The translations under genes were made by a program, and so were the position numbers. Below the pieces are notes generated by a model. It was not told the DNA's origin. It worked only from the letters and a program-made list of their open reading frames with translations, and did not search any database. Shown piece by piece: positions 25,478-34,184 of a stretch of DNA of 64,000 nucleotides (position 1 is the first letter of the stretch; the number at the start of each line of letters is the position of its first letter). The DNA lies in NCBI GenBank assembly GCA_020639115.1, contig JACKHG010000011.1:88898-152897 (forward strand), read 5' to 3'. Source of the stretch: Phycisphaerales bacterium. GTDB taxonomy: Bacteria > Planctomycetota > Phycisphaerae > UBA1845.

Positions 25478-27013
25478 CTACCCGGACGCCGCCGCGATGC
25501 TGCGCCAGAAGGAACGCCACCCGCCGGGGGCCTGCGTCGGTCCGAGCCTGCGACAGTAGGTTCGCAATACGCGGGCCCGATCCGCACGGGTGACGGCGGC
25601 GTCATTTGCCGATGCCTGGGCCAACACGCTGAGCATCCACTGTTGCGCGTGACGCGGGGCCGGAACAGACACGGCGCTCACTTGCACACCGGCCCAGTAG
25701 ACGCGCGGATCGCCGCGCAGGACGCCCGCCACCTCGAGCGTCAGCAATGTCGGATCCTGCACGACGGCTCCCCGCAACAGTGTGTCGGCGACCAGGCGGC
25801 CGACGCGTTCGAGCAGGTCCGCGCGCTGCCGCCCCGCGAGCACGTCAAGCCACTCGCGCAGGGCGGCTGCATCGGGCGGTCGCAGCCGCCGCCACCCGCA
25901 CTGGCTGATTGCACCACGGGCGAGGGTCCAGCGGCACGCGAGCGGAACGACGGTAGGAATATCCCGATTCATGAGCAGGCAAGCGCTGCGGTACTTTCGC
26001 CAGGCCGGCGAACCGGCTATGCGCCAGGCCCAGCCCGTAAAACGACTCTGGGCGAAGTATGTCTCGCTCGTGTCGGGCGCGGCGAGGATCGCCTCAGCCA
26101 CCGGGGACGCGGAGGCGTCCGGCGCGTCGGGGGCGGGCAGGTCGAGCATCTGCGGCAGGTCGCGGAACCGCCTTGTCGCGACGACCAGCGCGCCGTCCTC
26201 AGCCGTCTGCCGATCGAAGAACGCGTTGCGGCGTCCGATGCGCCGATCGCGCTGGGCGAAGAGCCGCCGGGCATGCCGCGCCCAGGCCCGATCGATTTGC
26301 CGGGCGAAGGTGCGCAGTGCCTGCGCGGATGACCAGCGCCTCCGCTGGCCGGCGTACGCCTTCAGAAAACGCAGCCGCTGCGTGCGCGTCGCGCGACGCA
26401 TGAACCACATGGCCAACGCTGCGAGATTGCGCGCCGCATCCGAGTCATTGACGGGGCGACGCAAACGTACGCCGTAGAGGTCGACATAGATGCACTGCGG
26501 ATCGACGGTACCTGCCCCGCGGACGAGGATGTTGCCGGGATGGTTGTCCGGATGCAGAAACGCCGCGTCGTGGGCACGGGCGATCAGCGCGACGAGTGCC
26601 GTGCCCAGTTGGCGTTCAGCGCCGCGCCCGTGACCGACGTTCTGTGCGATTTCCCAACTGGGGGCAAGCCCCTGGACATCCCGTTCCTCGCGCGTGATCA
26701 GGACCGCGGCCCGGCGGCCACCCGAAAGTTGCTGGGTAGTCCAGGCCTCCATCGTCACCGTGGGAACATCGTGCGCCTCGGCGTACTTTCCCGCTTCGAA
26801 TTCGCGCCGGGCGGGGTCTCCCAGGGCACGATCATGAAGCCAGGACACGAATCCGCGGCGAATGTGCTGCTTGACGTAGTAAACACCGGATGAATGCGTG
26901 AGCCGATAGACGCGCCGCTGCGCGTTGCTTTTGACCAGCTCGATGGTGCTCGCGCGGGCTATCCGGCTCCATTCCGCGTCGAGGCACAGATCTTCACTCG
27001 AAAGGGTGTGCAC
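25478..27013 (-). CDS. Lipopolysaccharide kinase (Kdo/WaaP)-like protein
   Basis: A 511-residue protein whose first half is an atypical kinase of the WaaP/KdkA type. YYVKQHIRRGFVSWLHD resembles the phosphate-binding lysine region, FLHPDNHPGNILV is the catalytic loop, and IYVDLYGVRL supplies the metal-binding Asp. Such enzymes phosphorylate heptose or Kdo in lipid A core. The C-terminal 250 residues (after about residue 255) are not recognised. The GTG start at 27013 has GAGGAG 9 bases upstream; the frame is open much further upstream but only as a shadow of the tryptophanase gene, 29 bases away. Co-transcription with tryptophanase is likely. Substrate is uncertain. Confidence 0.75.
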   Translation of the reverse strand: MHTLSSEDLCLDAEWSRIARASTIELVKSNAQRRVYRLTHSSGVYYVKQHIRRGFVSWLHDRALGDPARREFEAGKYAEAHDVPTVTMEAWTTQQLSGGRRAAVLITREERDVQGLAPSWEIAQNVGHGRGAERQLGTALVALIARAHDAAFLHPDNHPGNILVRGAGTVDPQCIYVDLYGVRLRRPVNDSDAARNLAALAMWFMRRATRTQRLRFLKAYAGQRRRWSSAQALRTFARQIDRAWARHARRLFAQRDRRIGRRNAFFDRQTAEDGALVVATRRFRDLPQMLDLPAPDAPDASASPVAEAILAAPDTSETYFAQSRFTGWAWRIAGSPAWRKYRSACLLMNRDIPTVVPLACRWTLARGAISQCGWRRLRPPDAAALREWLDVLAGRQRADLLERVGRLVADTLLRGAVVQDPTLLTLEVAGVLRGDPRVYWAGVQVSAVSVPAPRHAQQWMLSVLAQASANDAAVTRADRARVLRTYCRRLGPTQAPGGWRSFWRSIAAASG

Positions 27014-27042
27014 GCCCGGAAACTCCTCAGCCGCGCCGCCGG

Positions 27043-28389
27043 CTAGACCTCCGCGAACCGCGCCGTGAAGTGGCGCAGAACCGGCGGCTCCGCGGTGATG
27101 CGCAGGCCGCGGATCCGGTCGCGCCGGGCGTGCACCTCGCCGATCGCCTCGATCACGTAGTCGATCTGCGACTGCGTGTACACCCGCCGCGGGATGGCCA
27201 GGCGCACGAGTTCCATCTTCGCGTGCTCGCCGAACATCACGCTGCCGATCTCGACGCCGCGAATGCCGCCGTGCAGGTAGAGCGCACACACCAGCGCCTG
27301 CCCGGGAAACTGCGCCTTGGGAATGTGCGGACAGAACTCGGCGGCGTCGATGTAAATCGCGTGCCCGCCCGGCGGCTCGACGATCTGGATGCCCTGGGCG
27401 AGCAGCTTCTCCCCCAGGTACGCCGTGCTGCGGATGCGGTAGTGCAGGTAGTCCTCGTGGAGCACCTCCTCGAAACCCTGGGCCATCGCCTCGAGATCGC
27501 GCCCGGCGAGCCCCCCGTACGTGGGAAATCCCTCCGTGAGGATGAGCAGGTTCTGCGCCGCGCCGTAAAGCGCCTCGTCGCGCAGCAGCAGCACGCCGCC
27601 GATGTTCACCAAGCCGTCCTTCTTGGCGCTGATCGTCGCACCGTCGGCGAGGTCGAACATCTCGCGGACGATGGCGGCCACGCTGCGGTGCCCCTGGCCG
27701 GGTTCGCGCTGCTTGATGAAATACGCGTTCTCCGCGAAGCGACAGGCGTCCAGGAAAAACGGCGTGCCGTGCCGGTCGCAGAACTTGCGCACCGCGTGCA
27801 GGTTTTCCAGGCTGACCGGCTGACCGCCGCCGCTGTTGTTGGTCACCGTCACCATGACGCAGGGGATGTGCTCCGCCCCGACCTCCTTGAAAAGCGCCTC
27901 CAGCTTGTCGAGGTCGATGTTGCCCTTGAACGGGTGGCGGCTCTTCGGGTCGCGGCCCTCGTCGATCACCAGGTCGACGGCCCGGGCCCCGCTGTGCTCG
28001 ATGTTCGCGCGGGTCGTGTCGAAGTGGTTGTTGTTGGGAATCGTCTTGTCCGGCCCCCCGATCAGTTCGAAGAGGATCCGCTCGCTGGCCCGGCCCTGAT
28101 GCGTGGGGATGACGTGCTCGAAGCCGGTCACCTCCCGCAGGCGGTCCTCGAACCGGTAGTAGCTGCGGGCCCCGGCGTACGACTCGTCGCCGCGCATGAT
28201 GCCCGCCCACTGCTCGCTGCTCATCGCACCGGTGCCGCTGTCGGTGAGCAGGTCGATCAGGACGTCCTCCGCCGGGACCAGGAACACGTTCAGGCCGGCG
28301 CGGTGCAGCGCGGCCTCACGCTCCGCCCGCGTGGTCATCTTGAGCGGCTCGACGACCTTGATCCGGAACGGCTCGATGATGGTCTTCAT
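27043..28389 (-). CDS. tnaA: Tryptophanase
   Basis: A PLP enzyme that splits tryptophan to indole, pyruvate and ammonia. The 448-residue protein follows E. coli TnaA closely: EPFRIKVVEP, DVLIDLLTDSGTGAMS, RGDESYAGARSYYRFED, IPTHQGRASERILF, TNNSGGGQPVS, the PLP lysine in ATISAKKDGLVNIGG, and EGFPTYGGLAGRDLEAMA. Near the C-terminus LRHFTARFAEV has His where tyrosine phenol-lyase has Phe, and AVEIGS-type sequence (GVEIGSVMFG) also matches tryptophanase. The start at 28389 has GGAGG 7 bases upstream; the longer frame from 28437 is rejected. No tnaC-like leader with a Trp codon was confirmed. Confidence 0.93.
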   Translation of the reverse strand: MKTIIEPFRIKVVEPLKMTTRAEREAALHRAGLNVFLVPAEDVLIDLLTDSGTGAMSSEQWAGIMRGDESYAGARSYYRFEDRLREVTGFEHVIPTHQGRASERILFELIGGPDKTIPNNNHFDTTRANIEHSGARAVDLVIDEGRDPKSRHPFKGNIDLDKLEALFKEVGAEHIPCVMVTVTNNSGGGQPVSLENLHAVRKFCDRHGTPFFLDACRFAENAYFIKQREPGQGHRSVAAIVREMFDLADGATISAKKDGLVNIGGVLLLRDEALYGAAQNLLILTEGFPTYGGLAGRDLEAMAQGFEEVLHEDYLHYRIRSTAYLGEKLLAQGIQIVEPPGGHAIYIDAAEFCPHIPKAQFPGQALVCALYLHGGIRGVEIGSVMFGEHAKMELVRLAIPRRVYTQSQIDYVIEAIGEVHARRDRIRGLRITAEPPVLRHFTARFAEV

Positions 28390-28760
28390 GGACAACCTCC
28401 GCAAACTGCGTCTGGAGCAGGTGAAGTTGATGGGCACATTCTACGACGATCCGCGGAGGAATGAAGGGCCGCCGGCGGTTGGCGAACCCGCCGCCAGATC
28501 GCTTAGAATGCGGGCCGTACACCCAAGGCTACGTCGCCAGGTGGTCGGGACCCGACGCAACAGCCGGTCTGCCGGGTTGTTGGGGGCGAAGATACGTCGC
28601 GACCGGCGTATGCCATGCGCGCTTCCGGCAAGCCTGGCTCACGAGGGGTGGGACGCGACGCCTATCAGGATTTTCCTCTAGGACGATGTCAAGCAACAGA
28701 TCCGCAAGCAATCCGAGGTGGCTCGAGAACAAGCCGCTCGCATCGAAAGGAAGGCCGGAG
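28390..28760. other. Divergent intergenic region, tryptophanase and histidine phosphatase
   Basis: These 371 bases contain no gene I can support. A TAGAAT at 28504-28509 could be a plus-strand -10, but without a good -35. Direct repeats of CGACGC-type G/C motifs occur at 28551-28660. A GEMM-like fragment at 28627-28668 was considered and set aside. Confidence 0.4.
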
Positions 28761-29357
28761 ATGACCGCACGTGCTCGCCGAAACTGCATCCTGACCGCCG
28801 CGGCCCTCTGCTGGGCGGCGATGCCGTCATGCAACACCCAACTGTCCACCGTGCCCGTAATCTCGCAACCGGGCACGACCACGACGATCATCCTCACCCG
28901 CCACGCCGAACGGCCCGAAGGGCTCGATCCGTCGCTGACCGACGAGGGGCGGCAGCGCGCCCAGGCGCTGGCGGACGCGCTGGCCGACCATGGCGTCACC
29001 GCCATCTACGCCCCCGACCTCAACCGGATGCGCGAAACCGCCGCGCCGGTCGCCGCGGCGCTCGGACTCGAGGTCAACGTGGTGAGCGCCGTCCAGATCG
29101 CCGATACCAAGGCTTTCGCCAACCAGTTCGTGGACGAGGTGCTGGATCTTCACGCCGGCGGCGTCGTGCTCTACATCGGCAGCACGGGTCCGGTCACCGA
29201 CGCGCAGAGCGGGAACCTGCAGGAACTGTACGCCCGCCTGGGGGGTACCGGCCGGGCCCCCACCCGCTACCAGGACCTGTACGTCGCGATCATTCCGGAG
29301 GCCGGCAACGTCCACTGGATCAAGACCGAATACGGCGGCCCAAGCAGCCTGGACTGA
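28761..29357 (+). CDS. Histidine phosphatase superfamily lipoprotein
   Basis: A 198-residue exported protein with the phosphoglycerate-mutase-like catalytic motif LTRHAER, where the His is the phospho-acceptor, followed by LTDEGRQRAQALADAL and IYAPDLNRMRETAAPVA. A short signal ends near MPSC (C24), possibly lipidated. The family covers broad-specificity phosphatases, and the substrate is unknown. The start at ATG 28761 follows AAGGAAGG by 6 bases. An open frame continues upstream to 28461 but lacks the family motif. A second active-site His expected after about 120 residues is not clearly visible (VVLYIGSTGP sits where a GH motif is usual), so catalysis may be altered. Confidence 0.78.
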   Translation: MTARARRNCILTAAALCWAAMPSCNTQLSTVPVISQPGTTTTIILTRHAERPEGLDPSLTDEGRQRAQALADALADHGVTAIYAPDLNRMRETAAPVAAALGLEVNVVSAVQIADTKAFANQFVDEVLDLHAGGVVLYIGSTGPVTDAQSGNLQELYARLGGTGRAPTRYQDLYVAIIPEAGNVHWIKTEYGGPSSLD

Positions 29358-29399
29358 CCACCGCCGAGCGGCCACCGGCCTGTGAAAACTTAAGCCACA

Positions 29400-29422
29400 G
29401 AGAATACAACCTTAATATTCTC
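29400..29422. promoter_or_regulatory. AT-rich inverted repeat upstream of the glycosyltransferase
   Basis: GAGAATA and TATTCTC form a perfect 7-base inverted repeat with a 9-base centre, immediately followed by TTGACG (29423-29428), a possible -35. It stands out in a GC-rich setting and could be an operator or a promoter-proximal structure. Confidence 0.4.
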
Positions 29423-29464
29423 TTGACGTTAAGAACGTAGGTTTCCACTCGGAAAGGTGCGTAC

Positions 29465-30565
29465 TTGCGGATCGCTTACGGCATTCACGGATTCGGACGC
29501 GGACACGCCATGCGGGCGCGGGCGGTGCTCCCCCGGCTCTGCGCGCGGCACGAGGTGCTCATCCTCGCCGGCGGCGACGCGTACACCGCACTCTCCGGGG
29601 ATTTCCCGGTCGTGCCCATCCCCTACCTCAAATACCATTTCACGAGCCGCGGCAAGCTCTCCAACTACCGGTCGCTCAAGCGGAACCTGCCGCTGCTGCT
29701 CGACGCGCGCTGGCGCGGGCCGACCAGCGACCTCGTGGAATCGCAGATCCGGGCGTTCGGCGCGGACGTCATTCTCACCGATTCGGAAATCTATTCCCAC
29801 TGGGTGGCGCGCCACACGGGAATTCCCCGTATCACGTTCGACCACTTCGGCCTGCTGGTCTACTGCCGGCCGGACATGCCGGCGTGGGAGCGCGTCGCCA
29901 ACTGGGGCAACGCGTGGGTCTACCGGTTCCTTTACGGCGTGCCCAACCGCGCCGTGGTGTCCGCGTTCTTCGACGCCGTGCCCCGCCACCCCGGCGTGCA
30001 GCGCGTCGGCGCGGTCATCCGCGAGGACGTGCTGGCGATGAAGCCGACGCACGGCGACCACCTGCTCGCCTACATCAACAAGGGCGAGCACGAGTTCACG
30101 CCGGCGGTGGAGCAGGCTTTTCGCGCCCAGGATTGCCCGGTGCGCATGTACGGCGTGCCGCGCAGCGGACGGGAGGGCAACATCGAGTTCAAACCCATCA
30201 GCAAGCAGGGCTTCCTGGACGACCTGGCGAGCTGCCGCGCCGTGTATGCTACCTGCGGAAACCAGCTCATCGGCGAGGTGATCCACTTTGGAAAACCCAT
30301 GCTGGGCACACCGATGGCCTGTCACGAACAGCGCCTGAACGCGTTCCACATCGAGAAAATGGGGTTCGGCGTCCGCGTCGCGCGGGACGGCCTGACCGCG
30401 GAGATACTGCGGGACTTTCTGGCCCGCGCGGACGAACTCGCGGCGCATGCCCGCGGGCATGAGCGCGACGGCGCCACCGAGGCGCTCGCTGCGATCGAGC
30501 GCTTCGCGGAAGAACTGAGCGGCGCGAGCAGTGCCGCACGCGCCCCAGCCGCCGCGGTGACCTGA
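29465..30565 (+). CDS. Glycosyltransferase, MurG/MJ1255-like GT-B fold
   Basis: A 366-residue cytoplasmic enzyme. The opening MRIAYGIHGFGRGHAMRARAV is the Gly-rich loop of GT-B enzymes that act on GlcNAc-like donors, and KPMLGTPMACHEQRLNAFHIEKMGFG is the expected donor-binding helix region near the C-terminus. It starts at TTG 29465 with AAAGGTG 5 bases upstream. It is 9 bases from an LpxH-like hydrolase gene, suggesting joint work on a UDP-linked envelope precursor. The acceptor is unknown. The C-terminal Ala-rich tail is not conserved. Confidence 0.78.
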   Translation: MRIAYGIHGFGRGHAMRARAVLPRLCARHEVLILAGGDAYTALSGDFPVVPIPYLKYHFTSRGKLSNYRSLKRNLPLLLDARWRGPTSDLVESQIRAFGADVILTDSEIYSHWVARHTGIPRITFDHFGLLVYCRPDMPAWERVANWGNAWVYRFLYGVPNRAVVSAFFDAVPRHPGVQRVGAVIREDVLAMKPTHGDHLLAYINKGEHEFTPAVEQAFRAQDCPVRMYGVPRSGREGNIEFKPISKQGFLDDLASCRAVYATCGNQLIGEVIHFGKPMLGTPMACHEQRLNAFHIEKMGFGVRVARDGLTAEILRDFLARADELAAHARGHERDGATEALAAIERFAEELSGASSAARAPAAAVT

Positions 30566-30574
30566 GGAACCGGC

Positions 30575-31441
30575 ATGAGCACGTTCTACCGCAGCGTATG
30601 GATCTCCGACCTGCACCTCGCGTCACCCGCGGCCCAGCCCGAACGGGTGCATTCCTTTCTCGACCAGATCAAGTGCGACCACCTTTATCTCGTCGGCGAC
30701 ATCATCGACGTGTGGGCCCTGCGCAAGAAGTGGCACTGGCCCCGGCAGTACAACGAAGTCCTGCACAAACTGCTCAAGCGCAGCCGCAAGGGCGCCAAGG
30801 TGGTCTACATCCCGGGCAACCATGACGAGTTCTTCCGCACGTTCGTCGGCTTCACCTTCGGGGACATCCGCGTGAAGGCCCGCGACGTGCACACGACCGC
30901 CGATGGCAAGCGCCTGCTGGTGACCCACGGCGACGAGTTCGATGCGATCGTGCGCCATCGCCGGGTTTTCTCGCTGCTGTGCGTCGGGGCCCATCGGCAG
31001 TTGCTGCTGGTCAACCGGGCGGTCAATTTCATCCGCCGTTGCCTGGGCAAGCCGGACTGGAGCCTCGCGGCTGCCGTCACGCGCCGCGTGCAGGATGCGG
31101 TGCGCCACCTGGCCAACTACGAATCGCTGCTCGTCGCGGAAGCCCGACGTTACCGGATGGACGGCGTCGTCTGCGGCCACTCGCACCGTCCGGCGCTGCG
31201 CCGGCACGCGGATGGTGTGCTCTACTGCAACACCGGCGACTGGACAGACCATTGCACGGCGCTGGTCGAACATCCCGATGGGCGCCTGGAACTCGTGCAC
31301 TGGAAGGACGTCATCGCCGCCCAGAGTCCGCCGCAAACGCCCCGCCCGCCGCAAAAGAGCACGCCCCGTCGGAACCCACGCGTGCGGGTACCGTTCGGCG
31401 GACCGCGTGCTCCGGTTGCAGCCAGCACCTCGCCCGAATAG
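30575..31441 (+). CDS. UDP-2,3-diacylglucosamine diphosphatase-like metallohydrolase (LpxH family)
   Basis: A 288-residue calcineurin-like hydrolase with the five metal motifs ISDLHLA, VGDIIDVW, PGNHDEFF, THGDEFD and CGHSHRP. These are typical of LpxH/LpxH2 proteins (COG2908), which release lipid X in lipid A synthesis. Residues 245-288 are a Pro/Arg-rich extension that LpxH lacks. Start ATG 30575 with GAGGA upstream. The 9-base spacing from the glycosyltransferase suggests one transcript. Whether it is the true lipid A enzyme or a relative cannot be told from sequence alone, so no symbol is given. Confidence 0.8.
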   Translation: MSTFYRSVWISDLHLASPAAQPERVHSFLDQIKCDHLYLVGDIIDVWALRKKWHWPRQYNEVLHKLLKRSRKGAKVVYIPGNHDEFFRTFVGFTFGDIRVKARDVHTTADGKRLLVTHGDEFDAIVRHRRVFSLLCVGAHRQLLLVNRAVNFIRRCLGKPDWSLAAAVTRRVQDAVRHLANYESLLVAEARRYRMDGVVCGHSHRPALRRHADGVLYCNTGDWTDHCTALVEHPDGRLELVHWKDVIAAQSPPQTPRPPQKSTPRRNPRVRVPFGGPRAPVAASTSPE

Positions 31442-31481
31442 AAAATAGCCCGCCGGGTTGAATACGTGCGGAGATTTCGCG

Positions 31482-31970
31482 ATGAAAGCTCGACTGAGCG
31501 TCATGGTCGCGCTGCTGGCGGGCAGCGCCTGGTGGGCCTTTGCCAAGGACGTTCCGCCGGAGGCGGGCGACGTTACCGATCTGGCGTTTCTCACCGGAAG
31601 CTGGAAGGGAACCATCAACGGAGGCGAATGGGAGGCGGTGTACACGTCGCCCTCAGCCGGGGAGATGCTTAGCGCGAACAAGGAGATTCGTGATGGCCGC
31701 GTCGTGATGATCGAGTTCGAGCACTTCCGCAGCGTCGATGGAGAGGTCGTGCTCACGCCGTTCCCCTACGGCAAGCGCAGCAGCACGACTTTCACGCTGA
31801 AATCTCTGGATCGCGGTCATCGCACTGCGGTCTTCGCCAACCCCGAGCACGACTTCCCGCAGGAGATCACCTATCGCCGTGTCGATGACGGCCGCCTCGT
31901 GATCGACGTCGCGGGCGTGCAAAACGACGCGCCCTTGCAACTCACCATCGACCTGAAACGGCAGAGCTGA
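31482..31970 (+). CDS. Exported DUF6265-like protein
   Basis: A 162-residue secreted protein with a signal peptide (about 1-21, ending WAFA). DLAFLTGSWKG, GEMLSANKEIRDGRVVMIEFEHF, RTAVFANPEHDFPQEITYRR and the closing VDIA-type strands match the pattern of DUF6265, a lipocalin-like beta-barrel of unknown function. Start ATG 31482 with GGAG at 31470-31473; an earlier in-frame ATG at 31458 lacks a site. It lies between the LpxH-like hydrolase and photolyase, with no clear operon link. Function unknown. Confidence 0.75.
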   Translation: MKARLSVMVALLAGSAWWAFAKDVPPEAGDVTDLAFLTGSWKGTINGGEWEAVYTSPSAGEMLSANKEIRDGRVVMIEFEHFRSVDGEVVLTPFPYGKRSSTTFTLKSLDRGHRTAVFANPEHDFPQEITYRRVDDGRLVIDVAGVQNDAPLQLTIDLKRQS

Positions 31971-31997
31971 ACCATAAGTGGCGGGAAATGAGCGAAC

Positions 31998-33422
31998 ATG
32001 AACACGCTGGTCTGGTTTCGTTCTGATCTGCGCACGCGCGACAACACCGCGCTGCATGCAGCCGCCTGCGCGAACCACGGTTGCTTGATTGGCGTGTTCA
32101 TACTGTGCCCGCAGCAGTGGAAGGACCACCACTGGGGCGGCCCGCGCGTCGACTTCCTGCTGCGCAACCTGCGTGCCCTGGGCGCCGAACTCAAACGGCT
32201 GAACATCCCGCTGAAAATCGTGCGGAGCAACCGGTTCGACGGCGTGCCCCAGGCGCTGCTGAAGCTGGCCCGCGCACACGACTGCGCCGCGCTCTACTGC
32301 AACAGCGAGCACGAAGTGAACGAGGTGCGCCGCGACGACGAGGTGCGCGCCGCTTTCGAGACGGACAACCGCCAGATGCACACGTTCCGCGATCAGACAA
32401 TTCTCGATGTCGCGGACATCAGGACACAGGCCGGCGGGTGGTACTCGGTGTTCACGCCGTTCAAGCGCAAGTGGTGTGAGCTGTTCAAGAGCGGCGATGA
32501 ACTCAAGGAGTTCGCCCCGCCGCAGCCCCAATCCTCTTCGAAGGTGCCGGCCGACGAAGTGCCCACGCAACTGGCAGGCTTCAGCACGGACGCCGACCGC
32601 AAGCTCTGGCCGGAGGGCGAAAGCTCCGCCCACCAGCGGCTCGCGTCCTTCGTTGACCAGGCCATCGCCGACTACGCAACGCGTCGCGACGAGCCCGCCA
32701 CCGACGGCACGAGCGCCCTGTCGCCCTACCTCGCCTGCGGCGTACTCTCCCCGCGCCAGTGCCTCCGCGCCGCGCTGGCGGTCAACCACAATCGCGTCGA
32801 CTCCGGCAAGAAGGGCGTCGCCACCTGGATCAGCGAACTCATCTGGCGCGAGTTCTACCGGCACATCCTCATCGGCTTCCCCCGCGTGTGCATGGATCGA
32901 CCGTTCCGCACCGAAACGGAGCGCCTCCGCTGGAACAACGACACCGTCCAGTTCGAGGCGTGGTGCGCGGGCGCGACCGGTTTTCCCATTGTGGACGCAG
33001 GCATGCGCCAACTCGCCGCCGCGGGCTGGATGCACAACCGCGTGCGCATGATCGTCGCCATGTTCCTCACCAAGGACCTCTTCATCGACTGGCGCTGGGG
33101 AGAGCGCTTCTTCATGGAGCACCTCGTCGACGGCGACTTCGCCAGCAACAACGGTGGCTGGCAGTGGTCCGCATCGACCGGCACGGACGCAGCCCCCTAC
33201 TTCCGCGTCTTCAACCCCGCCCGGCAGAGCGAGCGCTACGACCCCAACGGTGCGTACATCCGCCGCTGGGTGCCCGAGTTGGAACCCGTCCCCGCAAACA
33301 GGATCCACGATCCGGACGCCGCGACTCGAGGCGAACGCGACTACCCCGCCCCGATTGTGGACCGCTCGAAGAGCCGCGCGCGGGTCGTGGAGGCGTTCAA
33401 GCGGCTGGGCGGGTCGCGCTAG
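31998..33422 (+). CDS. phrB: Deoxyribodipyrimidine photolyase (class I CPD)
   Basis: A 474-residue FAD enzyme that uses blue light to split cyclobutane pyrimidine dimers. The N-terminal antenna domain starts LVWFRSDLRTRDNTAL. The C-terminal catalytic domain has WISELIWREFYRHIL, GFPIVDAGMRQLAAAGWMHNRVRMIVAMFLTKDL, DWRWGERFF and DFASNNGGWQWSASTGTDAAPYFR, which includes the Asn/Trp residues that contact FAD and the dimer. Length and order match E. coli PhrB. A TetR regulator follows 98 bases downstream with its own promoter. Confidence 0.95.
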   Translation: MNTLVWFRSDLRTRDNTALHAAACANHGCLIGVFILCPQQWKDHHWGGPRVDFLLRNLRALGAELKRLNIPLKIVRSNRFDGVPQALLKLARAHDCAALYCNSEHEVNEVRRDDEVRAAFETDNRQMHTFRDQTILDVADIRTQAGGWYSVFTPFKRKWCELFKSGDELKEFAPPQPQSSSKVPADEVPTQLAGFSTDADRKLWPEGESSAHQRLASFVDQAIADYATRRDEPATDGTSALSPYLACGVLSPRQCLRAALAVNHNRVDSGKKGVATWISELIWREFYRHILIGFPRVCMDRPFRTETERLRWNNDTVQFEAWCAGATGFPIVDAGMRQLAAAGWMHNRVRMIVAMFLTKDLFIDWRWGERFFMEHLVDGDFASNNGGWQWSASTGTDAAPYFRVFNPARQSERYDPNGAYIRRWVPELEPVPANRIHDPDAATRGERDYPAPIVDRSKSRARVVEAFKRLGGSR

Positions 33423-33454
33423 GCCCCCCGCCCGGCGTCCCCGGCGGAAAGTGC

Positions 33455-33500
33455 TTGACAACGGGGTTGTAGGGCGGCAAGTTAATAAACGCTCACTAAC
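33455..33500 (+). promoter_or_regulatory. TetR-gene promoter region with a 20-base operator-like palindrome
   Basis: TTGACA at 33455-33460 is a perfect -35 and no equally good -10 is seen. At 33481-33500 GTTAATAAACGCTCACTAAC matches its own reverse complement at 14 of 20 positions, with GTTA/TAAC ends. This is the size and form of TetR-family operators. It lies 20 bases upstream of the tetR-type start and probably mediates autoregulation. Confidence 0.6.
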
Positions 33501-33520
33501 CCACCGCGGGAGAACCAGTT

Positions 33521-34150
33521 ATGGGACGACCCGTCAAATTTAAAGACGCCATCTACCAGGCGGCCAGCCGCCTCTTCGGCGAACAGGGCCTCGACGGCAC
33601 CAGCATCCGCCAGATCGCCGAGTCCGCGGGCGTCAGCGAAGCCGCCCTCTACCGCCACTGGGCGGGAAAACTCGACCTCGCCTGGGCGGTATTCCGTTCC
33701 GGCCTGGCCAATCTCTACGCCAACCTCGAGGAGCGCGTCCGCCCCGACCTGGCGCCCTACGACGCCGTCCGCAGCGCGGTGGAGTGCTTCTACCAGTTGT
33801 TCGACGAGAACTACCAGCTCTTCAGCTTCGTGCTCCTCCACCAGCACGACCTGTGGTCGCGCATGGACCAGGTTGAGGAAAGCCCGGTCCGCTACTGGTT
33901 CGACCTGATGGCCCGCTTCGTCGACAAGCTCCCGCCGGAGGACGCCGGAAATCTCGACGTGCTGGCGGCGGTCACCCTGGGCATCGTGCTTCAGCCAGCC
34001 GTCGCGGCGGTCTACGGCCGGCCCAGCCCGCCGATGGTGCCCCGCTCGGCCCTGGTGGCCCGGGCGGTCTGCCGCGTGCTGCACATCGATGTTCCCGCGC
34101 AGACCGTGGCGGTCGCCCCGGTACCAGCGGCAACTCGCGTACCGGCCTGA
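33521..34150 (+). CDS. TetR/AcrR family transcriptional regulator
   Basis: A 209-residue repressor. The N-terminal helix-turn-helix is textbook: AIYQAASRLFGEQGLDGTSIRQIAESAGVSEAALYRHWAGK. The ligand-binding half has no family label I recognise. Start ATG 33521, with GGGAG 8 bases upstream. A 20-base palindrome lies directly upstream, so it probably represses itself. No target enzyme or efflux gene is adjacent downstream (the next gene is convergent), so its main targets may be elsewhere or may include photolyase. Confidence 0.92.
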   Translation: MGRPVKFKDAIYQAASRLFGEQGLDGTSIRQIAESAGVSEAALYRHWAGKLDLAWAVFRSGLANLYANLEERVRPDLAPYDAVRSAVECFYQLFDENYQLFSFVLLHQHDLWSRMDQVEESPVRYWFDLMARFVDKLPPEDAGNLDVLAAVTLGIVLQPAVAAVYGRPSPPMVPRSALVARAVCRVLHIDVPAQTVAVAPVPAATRVPA

Positions 34151-34184
34151 CGTCTGGACGTCGCTATAACCCAATCCACGGGAA

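Noticed and set aside
27043..28389. Tyrosine phenol-lyase instead of tryptophanase
   Set aside because: The C-terminal LRHFTAR has His where tyrosine phenol-lyases carry Phe, and the VEIGS stretch follows tryptophanase.
28627..28668. GEMM-like (c-di-GMP-I riboswitch) fragment with GGCAAGCC and GGGACGCGACGCC
   Set aside because: Two conserved pieces are nearly matched, but the stem between them does not pair and the downstream receptor stem is missing.
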